Assembly: GCA_002005505.1 (NCBI GenBank)
Contig: KV908632.1
Span: 67,791-131,790, forward strand
DNA: 64,000 nt
Direction: 5' to 3'
Source: Botryococcus braunii
Taxonomy: Eukaryota > Chlorophyta > Trebouxiophyceae
In this document: positions 54,003 to 62,377 of the stretch, piece by piece
Layout: each line of letters begins with the position of its first letter
Position numbering within the stretch: the first letter of the stretch is position 1
Translations under genes and position numbers: made by a program
The notes under the pieces: model-generated
Seen by the model: the letters and a program-made list of their open reading frames with translations, nothing else
The model's database searches: none
Told to the model about the DNA's origin: nothing

Positions 54003-57000
54003 TTAGATTGATGCTCGGATGCGCTGACGTGTTGCATATTTCTCGTTGAGATATCCATGATAGCAAAATGACCCAAGTTGTGACGGCGGCATGCGGCACA
54101 CCTGGTCCTTGGTCATTGACCCTGGAATAAGTTCTTGTACTTCGCCCTTGCTGCAAGGTACTTTGTAGGTGTTGTTGTCGGTTGCTGCGTGTTGGGGAGG
54201 TGATTCAGAATGCACCGCATTTGCGGCATCACCGTTGTTGATCAGGGACCCTTGGTCCATGAGTATAGTTGCGCAGGGCTGAATTGCTCGTGCCGCGGCT
54301 CCTTGCTTACGTATTCCTTCCAAATCCAAACTCCGACATGCCAACGTGATACTGCTTTGGCTGAAGTCCTTTAGAGCAAGCTTCTTATCATGCATGGTCT
54401 TCCTCCGTAGGGAGGTTGCATCCTTTAGCATTCTACCGGTGGTGATATAAGCTACTTTAAACCTTTTCAATGCGGGCAATACTATTCCTTTTCTAAATAT
54501 TTCAACAAGTCTTGTGGGAATTCCAAACACTCTAGGTAAAACACTACAACATTTGTGCGTCCAGCCTAAAGAAGGCATGGCACTCCCAGTACTATCATGT
54601 GGGGCACTTTTAAAGTGAACTGGTTCTAACATAGAACACATTACTTTTGCTGACGCGAACAGTGGGCTGAAGTGGTCTGAGTCTTTTATGTTGCATGAGT
54701 TCGCTGGGGCGACGCACAAGCGAGGGCTCGTGGGGGTACTTAATACATTGTGACTACGGTCAATCTGAGGCTTCTGCGTACTATTTACTGCGTGTTGAAG
54801 GTGATCCGGGGAATGCGCATCCCGGGGTTGCGTCGGTAGACATAAATTAACTACTTTTGATTGTATTGCGGCAGACTTAGGCTGCATGGGGACTCCCGTT
54901 AGACTGTTGTCCTGGTGTACCACTGCTTCTGCAGGGACAGCGATAAGGTGCGGCAAACCGGGGTCTATCCTATGATGAATTAAAGTAGTACGTTGCTGCG
55001 TATTGCCAGGGGAAAACACATCCCTGCACTCCATGACAAGTCCAAGGGCGCGCTTGCGCTCCTCGGGTAAAATTTTGGTCCCCAGGGGAACCTCTTCCGG
55101 CTCAAGGTGGTATGTCTCTTCTTCAATTATTTGGATGTCTGGCAATTTCTGTAGGCCGGGGTCTTCAGTCAAGTTGGGTGCAGGGGTCTTCACAATCATC
55201 ACCTGCCAACGGGTAGGCCCCACACGCATGCGAGAAGAGCTGGGGGATCGTCCCGGGGCTGTAAACAGCTGCACTCCTGGAGGATATTGTCGAACGATTT
55301 GGAATTTCTCCATTACTATCGGAAACCATGTGGCTTCAGGCCACCAGGGTAAAACAAGGACGGCTGACGTCGTGGTTGGGCTGCTATCATAATATGTGAG
55401 GCAGTGCTGCACAATCTCCATTGCTTTTGAAAAAGGTGGGTTGCAGTAAATGTTCTTGTGGGTCCAATCTTGCTTCAAACAGTCTTGCTGGGGTGTCCAA
55501 AAGTAAGGCAATTGAGAGTTGCGGCCTTCCTGATCGCAGCAAGCGTCAAGGTCAAATGGGCCGAATTGCTCCTCAATGTCTTTGAATATATTCTTTTCTA
55601 GCATCCAATCTTCGGTGTTACTCGTTGAAGGCGGCGAGAGAGATGGTCCCTCTGCAAGGGTGATGTCGGCGGCGGTGGAATTTAAAAAGCCTACTTGCAT
55701 TGCTTGTGGCTCCTCAATAAGGTCAGGGTATTCTTCCACAGATGATGAACTGGCAGTCTCTCCACTACTGACTTCTTCTTCGCTTGAATCCTCGGGCGCA
55801 GAGGTGTCAGAGGCGCTCTCGTCGAAATAAATTACTTCTGGCAGTGCCGGTACCTCCGGTCCCTCCGGGTCTCCCAGGTTCTCAACGGGAGCCCGCATAA
55901 CACAATAACGATTAAAAGTCTTATCAGATGGCAGTACTGTTATAGGGACTTTCCCAATGAGGTTAGGGTCTATTTTGTATGACATTTCTGACTTGGCAAA
56001 GCTGATCTCTGCGTGGGCTTGGGTAAGCCAATCGGTACCCAGCAGTACATCGTAGTTCGTCGCTCCACTAACAAAAACGTCAATTGGGAATATCAATCCA
56101 TCAACACCTACTGGTAGCTTTCTAATTATGCCCCATGGGGCAGACATGTTGCCATCAGCACATGAATACTTAAGTCTACAAGGCTCGATCTGGTTAAGCA
56201 TGCCCAGTTGTCTAGCTGCAGATTGCGATATCATGGTATTGGTTGCTCCAGTGTCAATAATTCCTTCCTCAAAGATAGTATTGTTAAGAATAATAGGGAC
56301 TGTGGCTACAGTGGTGCTGATCGGGTTGCGTTGCAGATGCTGTTGGACTCGCGGTGCCTCCGGCGTATCGCTGGCTGAGGGGCTCTCGGAGGTGTCACTA
56401 GAGATTACTACAAGCTCTGCCTCCGCAGCTCTTGGCGGGGTTGAAGTGGTTTGCTTGCTTCGCTGGAATTGTTGGCGGGACGCATGTAGCTCTTGGATGG
56501 ATCTTTGAAATTCCTCCTCACTAATATGATTCAAATAGGATTGTACTGTCAGCTTCATAGGTAGCCCTTTAATTTGTTGGATAGGCTCGCTGGAAGGGGC
56601 TGGCACAACTGGTGGTCTCCGGTACGCCGGCCGGGGAGGATCTGGAAGTGGTGGCAGTCCCCCTAAGTCGACTGGCGGGCGCGGCGCAGGTGCCCTCCTA
56701 GGAAAAGCAGGTACTGGGGCTGGCGTAGGCGGTGCAGCAGTTGAAGGATTATTTCTTGGTGCTGAAGGTTCATTAGGCCCTGGGGCAGCTGGCCTATTTG
56801 AAGATCTGGGGTCCACAGTGGTGTTTTGCACATTATTAGGCCGGCGGCGTAGCAATGGCTGATCCAATTCAGGTGGATTTTCGGCTGGTCTTTTGGTGGC
56901 GTAGACGGGGAATGGGTCAGTAAACCCATCATACATCATCCTTACTTGGGGCTGTTCTTCTTCGGCTGGGTCCTCATGAAACTGAGTAAAATTAGCGGCG

Positions 57001-57854
57001 GGCATGGGCCTCTGTAATTCTGCAATTTGAATTCTGAGTCTCTCCATCTCTCTGGTAAGCGTATCTATATCGGTTGCGGGTGGCGGAAGAGGTGCCTCCC
57101 TAGGTGGGTTAGCTGGTGCAATCTGTCTTGGCGGTGCTGCTGGTTGCGGCTGATTACGCCTCTCGGGGAAATCTCGCTGACGCGGCCAGTTTCTATTTTC
57201 TCTATTATCTCTGTTGTTCTCCCTTTGATTTTGCTGCTGCGGCGCGCGTGGCGCTCGCTGATCCACATTGTCAATGGGGCGGCGAGACCAAGGCTCACTT
57301 CTCTCGCGTGCTGGTACTTCTGTGTTTTGATTGACGTACATACCTCCTAATGGTGCATGCCCAAAGGTCTGTTCATAGTTTGCAGCCAAACGTATTATGT
57401 CGGCTAACGCTCCATTGCCGGGGTAGGTCATCTGTACTCGCTCCCTAAGATGGGGAACTAAGCCTTTCACAAATAACTGGGTCACCATCCTGGGTGGCAG
57501 AGAGTTCTGCAAGTAACCCACTAATTTCCTGTATCTGTCAGCGTAGCTGCGAACGGTCTCATTTGACAATTGTGCACATGTGTCTAACTTTAACATAAGG
57601 GTGTCTTCATCAAGGCCAAATCGTTCAAGAAAGGCCTCTTTACAGTCATCCCAGTCATGTATATCATCTTGATTTGCGCGGAACCATGTGTAAGCCTCCT
57701 CGCGCATGGCATGCTTAACAAAACGTAAAACCCGATCACCCACTACTTGGTTGATCTCAAGAAAAAGTTCAAAAGACTCTAACCACTGAAAAGGGTCCTC
57801 TGTAGGCTTTCCATAGAAAAATTCCAAACGTACTGGGGCTTGTATGTCTGCCAT
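54003..57854 (-). CDS. E2 polyprotein: Gag, protease, Dam-like methyltransferase, then an unknown ~300-residue tail (1283 aa)
   Basis: ATG at 57854 (MADIQAPVRLEFFYGKP). Gag and protease (IIDTGATNTM) align closely with E1. The methyltransferase region keeps every marked motif: DWMLEKNIF, GPFDLDACCD (767-774), FWTPQQDCLKQDW, YCNPPFS (NPPF 805-808) and VLVLPWWP, with the same 38-residue spacing between FDLD and NPPF as E1. The match to E1 stops after TTLIHHRIDPG, just before the RT would begin. About 300 further residues follow that I do not recognise (for example SAMPSLGWTHKCCSVLPRVF and RRKTMHDKKLALKDF), open to the stop at 54003. RT, RNase H, PHD and integrase are all missing. An open frame of this length in a recently moved element argues for a product that is still used. 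Confidence 0.9.
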   Translation of the reverse strand: MADIQAPVRLEFFYGKPTEDPFQWLESFELFLEINQVVGDRVLRFVKHAMREEAYTWFRANQDDIHDWDDCKEAFLERFGLDEDTLMLKLDTCAQLSNETVRSYADRYRKLVGYLQNSLPPRMVTQLFVKGLVPHLRERVQMTYPGNGALADIIRLAANYEQTFGHAPLGGMYVNQNTEVPARERSEPWSRRPIDNVDQRAPRAPQQQNQRENNRDNRENRNWPRQRDFPERRNQPQPAAPPRQIAPANPPREAPLPPPATDIDTLTREMERLRIQIAELQRPMPAANFTQFHEDPAEEEQPQVRMMYDGFTDPFPVYATKRPAENPPELDQPLLRRRPNNVQNTTVDPRSSNRPAAPGPNEPSAPRNNPSTAAPPTPAPVPAFPRRAPAPRPPVDLGGLPPLPDPPRPAYRRPPVVPAPSSEPIQQIKGLPMKLTVQSYLNHISEEEFQRSIQELHASRQQFQRSKQTTSTPPRAAEAELVVISSDTSESPSASDTPEAPRVQQHLQRNPISTTVATVPIILNNTIFEEGIIDTGATNTMISQSAARQLGMLNQIEPCRLKYSCADGNMSAPWGIIRKLPVGVDGLIFPIDVFVSGATNYDVLLGTDWLTQAHAEISFAKSEMSYKIDPNLIGKVPITVLPSDKTFNRYCVMRAPVENLGDPEGPEVPALPEVIYFDESASDTSAPEDSSEEEVSSGETASSSSVEEYPDLIEEPQAMQVGFLNSTAADITLAEGPSLSPPSTSNTEDWMLEKNIFKDIEEQFGPFDLDACCDQEGRNSQLPYFWTPQQDCLKQDWTHKNIYCNPPFSKAMEIVQHCLTYYDSSPTTTSAVLVLPWWPEATWFPIVMEKFQIVRQYPPGVQLFTAPGRSPSSSRMRVGPTRWQVMIVKTPAPNLTEDPGLQKLPDIQIIEEETYHLEPEEVPLGTKILPEERKRALGLVMECRDVFSPGNTQQRTTLIHHRIDPGLPHLIAVPAEAVVHQDNSLTGVPMQPKSAAIQSKVVNLCLPTQPRDAHSPDHLQHAVNSTQKPQIDRSHNVLSTPTSPRLCVAPANSCNIKDSDHFSPLFASAKVMCSMLEPVHFKSAPHDSTGSAMPSLGWTHKCCSVLPRVFGIPTRLVEIFRKGIVLPALKRFKVAYITTGRMLKDATSLRRKTMHDKKLALKDFSQSSITLACRSLDLEGIRKQGAAARAIQPCATILMDQGSLINNGDAANAVHSESPPQHAATDNNTYKVPCSKGEVQELIPGSMTKDQVCRMPPSQLGSFCYHGYLNEKYATRQRIRASI

Positions 57855-58754
57855 GATAATTGTTCAATCAAACAAGGTCTTATGCTCTAGATTGCCTAAC
57901 ACACTATTAGAGGTTACGCTTGTGTGTTCACGATACTAATTAATGTCAGATACTGTTGATACTGCTATATACTATATTGCTGATTCTGCTATTATAGCTG
58001 GCTGTAGGGGTGCCTGTTCAACAAACGGAGTGTAATCAGACCCCTCCTAAAGGGCATCCCACTAACTCTGATAATGGAGTTGCAGGTAAGTTTTCCTTCA
58101 AACCAGGGTACTGTGAAGCTTGTTAATAATTTTATTTCTCCAACAAACGATAAAACAAATATAAGTATTTCACGATTTGCAGAAGCTCGAGTCTCAATTC
58201 AGCTAGTTACGCCAACCTCGGACCTTCAACTCATAAATGCAAACAGTGCAGATGAACTCTGGAAGTACTTTTAATGTGAAATAAGACCTCTCTTCTACAG
58301 AGGAGATCGAAATGTTATGTATTTCCACAGATGCGTATCACAAAACCGCGATCTTTGATGTTGCTAAGATTTCGAAAAAGAAACAGATATGCAAACGCGA
58401 TTCCAAAAGTATAGTATTTACTATTTCTCAATTGTATTCAAACAGAAAACAAGTACTGAGAGCTATCAGATTGTCTCAACTAACTTCTGCAGTACACTGA
58501 TGGGGTGCTTCAAACTGAACTTTCCTAATATATGGTTTCGCTGCAAATGGTCGTTGCTGATGTCTTTGCTGTCGTTCCTGCGACACACGGAATGTAATCA
58601 AGCCCCTCCTAAAGGGGTATACCCAGTTCTATAAGCGGACAAAGCTCAACTGATTCCAAATACGGTACTCACGTGGTGCTATAAACACGGCAAATCTGCG
58701 CAGAAGGCCAGATTCGGAGAGCTCAGGCGCTGACTAATTCAACGCGCTAAAACT
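57855..58754 (-). promoter_or_regulatory. E2 leader with a duplicated hairpin motif
   Basis: Non-coding leader between PBS and ORF. The motif seen in E1 occurs twice (plus 58013-58060 and 58574-58624), each with the hairpin CCCCTCCTAAAGGG(G) on plus next to a conserved GGA(G/A)TGTAATCA. Confidence 0.55.
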
Positions 58755-58771
58755 CCCTGGACGGATCGCCA
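58755..58771 (-). other. E2 primer-binding site
   Basis: The minus strand reads TGGCGATCCGTCCAGGG directly after the A1 LTR end GGGAACCCGATA. Confidence 0.6.
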
Positions 58772-60278
58772 TATCGGGTTCCCGTTACCCAAGGTAGACA
58801 AATTTTTTTTCTGATTGAAATTAGAGATTGTGCAACTAACGTTAGTAATAGCTGGGCTGCGGCTTCTGTATCAAGGTAAATTATTCGGATCGCCACTCAA
58901 GGATTCGGCCTTGAGACCTGGGTTACCGGATTACTGGATTACTGGTACTTTCGATTCTGCGATTCGATGGCTGGAGGTTAGAATCGGAGACTGCTGCGGT
59001 TCAAGTCACGGATGTTTTAGTCGGAGTTTCGTAGTCGGGATCACCGGCTTGCGGCCTAGCGCAGGCCGGACTATCGGACTTTGGGTCGACGGCTGGAGTA
59101 TGAAGTTAACTGGAGTTATAAATCAGATATTTCACTTTCAAAGGTGTTAATCTATCTTATTCTAGTCCTGCTGTCAGGGTTTGATGCTCCTCTTCAGGAT
59201 CCGGATTGGTACTACGGTGCGTGATGTTACGACTGATGTGTGGCGGCTACGTACCAAGTCACTTGCGGCGCTTGTCAAATGAAACTTATGAACGACTATA
59301 CGATAAACCAACAATTACTAAAGGTACTGGAACAGGTTAAATGATTATTACTGCACGAGAGTGGGACGGCTAGATCTCGATAGTGATCGTCGGTTATTGC
59401 TAAAGAGGCGGAATGCTCACTGATACTATTAAGATTTGATAGATGATATTCAAAGCGATACTGACACCGAGTTTCAGAGGTGTTGCTTCACAATTACGAC
59501 AAGTTACGACTGACAAGTCGGGTAGATCAAGTTACGACTAGGACATTCAAGGACAAACAGACACATGCACTTTAACGCAGGCGAGACGGACGTGGCTGGT
59601 AGGAATCTTGGGGTTCAACTTGTGCTTACAAAGAGATTTGCGACAGAGGTTTCCCTCTCCTAACACCTAGCACAGCGTGGTTTAGAGGACGGCTGGTCGC
59701 CCTTAAATAGTAATCCCCGAACTTACGCGGGATTCGGGATCTTTCAGGACCCCGCTGGAACGAAGTGTCCAGAGGAATCACGTTCCTCTAGTGCCCAGGT
59801 TACAACTGATTCTGAGCTGCCACGTAATCCACAAAGCAGGATCACTTGACACGTAAAGAGAATCTAGATAGTTCTGGTTAAATCAAGCAGATCCTGAACA
59901 TGAAGTTCACAATGAAGAGACGCTAAACATTACACGTCACCACTTTTCTAGAAAGTACGAGCTGATTCCTGAAACATCAAGGAACTGTTTAGCAGCTGCG
60001 TAGGTACTGCACATTAAAACTGGCCTTCAAGCGGGCCCACAACGTGTCAAATAGCAAATTTCCTTCTAAGTCCCACTCCAGACCAACACGTGCGGGGCTG
60101 GGACTTGAAAGGGCACAAGATTGAGGGTTTTATCAAGCAGTACAAAATCCTCTCGAGCCGCGCAAGTCCCGACTCGAGGGCGCAGTCTTCCCGGTCTCCA
60201 GGGCACCCGGAAAGGACATATTCTGTTCGAAATCCATTATGGCTACTTAGTATAACAGGCACTTGCTATATCGTCACA
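58772..60278 (-). repeat. E2 5' LTR (A1 block)
   Basis: 1507 bp; the outer end on plus is TATCGTCACA, followed by TSD GCTT. On the minus strand a TATA-like TATTTAAGG lies near 59706-59698. It is nearly identical to 51995-53500. Confidence 0.92.
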
Positions 60279-61345
60279 GCTTCTCCACCAAAGCAGAGCC
60301 ACTGCACACAGCTATATACAGTTTGCTCTGAACCCTCTATTTCTGGTTGGCTGATAGATTCTGGTTCAACAGATCATATTTCCCCTGACTGTGAGAATAT
60401 GATGAATTATGTCAAGTATGATAAACCAGATATCCTGATAGTAGCAAATGGTGGTAGGGAGGAAATCATTGGTGAGGGTACTGTGCAGGTCTTCCTGGAA
60501 ACAGGAAACTCTCTTTACCTGTACAATGTTAAACATGTACCCTCAGCTAAAAAGCGTTTATTGTCTGTAGGGAAGGCCTATCATGATGGGTTAGATGTTC
60601 ATATAAATGGCATTCACTGTCACCTTACAGATTCAAATGGTGATCTTGTGGGCATTGCTGAACATGTATACCCTTATCAGTGGCTCACAGACCTTTCTAT
60701 ACAAAACAGTGTTTCCCTACCAGTGTCAAATGAAAAGACACAGTGCAACCATACAAAGGTGGATGTAGATCTGGTAAACATATGGCATCAGCGTTTTGGT
60801 CATCTCTCTGCTCAGAACTTGCAAAGGTTGAGCAGGGAGAAAATGGTAGAAGGCTTGAAACTCCCATCAGGTGACCTATCCAAGTGCATTGGTCATCAAG
60901 GTACTTGCGATGCCTGTATGCATGGGAGGCAGACAGCCTCACCATTTAAATCAACCCAAAATACTTGTTCAAAACGTCTTGAAGTCATTCACATGGACCT
61001 TATGGGCCCCATAGATCCTGAAACTCCTGAAGGATACAAGTATGCCCTTGTCATTTTGGATGAGTTCACAGAGTACTCATTTGTTGTTCTGATTAAATCT
61101 AAGAGTGATGCAGCAAAAGAAGCTACATACATTCTCACAGCTTTGCAAAACCAGCAAGACTGTAAAGTACAATTTATCAGAACAGATAATGGTACTGAGT
61201 TCAATGGGTTGTTCAAATTCTGTAGGGAGCATGGGGCAGTTGACCAGAAGACTGCCCCATATGCACATCAGCAGAATGGGAAAATAGAGAGGCTCAACCG
61301 TACGCTACAGGAGAAAGCAAGGTGTTTGCTAGCTGCCTCAGGTTT
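60279..61345 (+). pseudogene. Copia element G2 protease-integrase (3' part), truncated by element H
   Basis: Continuation of G2 after E2. Protease WLIDSGSTDHISPDC, pre-integrase motif IWHQRFGHLS, a CX2C motif (CDACMHGRQT), and integrase with Asp in HMDLMGPIDPE, Asp in FIRTDNGTEF and Glu in HQQNGKIERLN. The frame is open and nearly identical to G1 up to GCCTCAGGTTT (61345), where element H begins. The open frame upstream to 60090 lies in the E2 LTR and is not native. Confidence 0.92.
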
Positions 61346-62104
61346 TGTTGTGTTAATTAATTTTATGCCTTTCCCTCAGAGGAGTAATAATGGCAAGTCT
61401 CCGTATGAAGACAATACCAATTAGGAAAGAGAGGCAGAACCCTGAGTTCTGCCAGGCAATACATGCATTTGAACGAAGACTATCATAACGCAAGTTACAG
61501 ACACGTTTGTAGAAAGGAGGCATATGGGGCAAGCACGGATAGGGAAGGCACTTGGTTGGAACTATAGTGGCACTCCGGGTGCCTATCAATCAGTTGCTAA
61601 CCAGTCCTTGACTTGTATATGTCCGTGCCTACTTAACAACGCACAAGTAGGAGGACATCGTCTAACACCCTCCGTGCCGCCACCATGCAGGTGACTTAAT
61701 CCTTATTGTATTCCTGGATTTAGCACTCAGATGAACATTGTTAGAACATGTTAGACATATAGAGTTGAGTTTAGCTCATCGGACAAAGTAATGAACACGA
61801 CCTGGGTGAGAGCAGGTTAGGCGTGTTTGAACTGCGTCACCTTGTTAGGAGAGATGAGAGATATTGTAACACTTGGTTGGAACTATAGTGGCACTCCGGG
61901 TGCCTATCAATCAGTTGCTAACCAGTCCTTGACTTGTATATGTCCGTGCCTACTTAACAACGCACAAGTAGGAGGACATCGTCTAACACCCTCCGTGCCG
62001 CCACCATGCAGGATACGCCAAGCCCAGAATATTTCAGGTTATGGGCCCACGGGCTCGGATGCTGAGAGTGGGTGGCGCCTAAATCGGAGCTCACTAGACT
62101 GTGA
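61346..62104 (+). repeat. Copia H 5' LTR/leader with a 143-bp direct repeat
   Basis: A 143-bp block (CACTTGGTTGGAACTATAGT ... GCCGCCACCATGCAGG) lies at 61549-61691 and again, apparently identical, at 61870-62012. The first copy is followed by TGACTTAATCC, the second by ATACGCC. Each copy includes an ATG in a strong GCCGCCACCATGC context. The inner LTR boundary and the PBS were not resolved. Confidence 0.7.
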
Positions 62105-62377
62105 ATGGCGAAGAAGCGGACAAAGCAAACAGCCAGGAAGACCACCAACCTCAACGTTCCAGCGCGCTTGAGATCAGGACCTCCGTCATACAACGAACTA
62201 ATCAGAGAAGGAGGACAACGTGGAGACCGCAATCCTGACGAGAGAGCCTTTATCGTCAAAGACTACATCTTTCACCTTCACGTTGGCTGTCCGTTAGCTC
62301 AACCCACCTGGTTCAGAAGTAAGATCTTGCTGCTACCTTGCGAGTACTGGAGTTATAAGACAACTGGGGAATTATGA
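62105..62377 (+). CDS. Upstream ORF of element H with a histone H3-like N-terminal tail (90 aa)
   Basis: ATG at 62105. Residues 2-14 read AKKRTKQTARKTT. From Arg5 on this equals the start of histone H3 (ARTKQTARK followed by S/T,T), including the positions matching H3 R2, K4, R8 and K9; two extra lysines sit after the initial Ala. The similarity ends after this; the rest (NLNVPARLRSGPPSYNEL...) does not look like H3 or any family I know. The stop TGA (62375-62377) overlaps the gag-pol ATG (62374-62376) as ATGA, which suggests coupled translation. It might mimic the H3 tail and be bound or modified by chromatin proteins, or be a captured H3 fragment. Chance similarity over nine or ten residues at the exact start of an ORF is unlikely but possible. 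Confidence 0.6.
   Translation: MAKKRTKQTARKTTNLNVPARLRSGPPSYNELIREGGQRGDRNPDERAFIVKDYIFHLHVGCPLAQPTWFRSKILLLPCEYWSYKTTGEL

Larger units (their letters stand above)
51984..60278 (-). mobile_element. Element E2: non-autonomous relative of E1 carrying Gag, protease and Dam-like methyltransferase
   Basis: An 8295-bp insertion in Copia G2 with a perfect 4-bp TSD GCTT (51980-51983 and 60279-60282). On the minus strand: LTR A1 60278-58772, PBS, leader, one 1283-codon ORF (57854-54003), 3' region, PPT, B1 motif (53515-53503), TA, LTR A2 53500-51995 and B2 motif 51994-51984. RT, RNase H, PHD and integrase are absent. The two LTR copies differ at only a few positions over about 1506 bp, so the insertion is recent. 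Confidence 0.93.

Noticed and set aside
60090..61424. A 444-aa protein starting in the E2 LTR
   Set aside because: Only 60279-61345 is Copia G2; the first part is LTR and the last part is element H.
62105..62377. Real histone H3 gene or pseudogene
   Set aside because: Only the first residues match; nothing after the TT resembles the H3 tail or fold, and the stop overlaps the element's gag-pol start.
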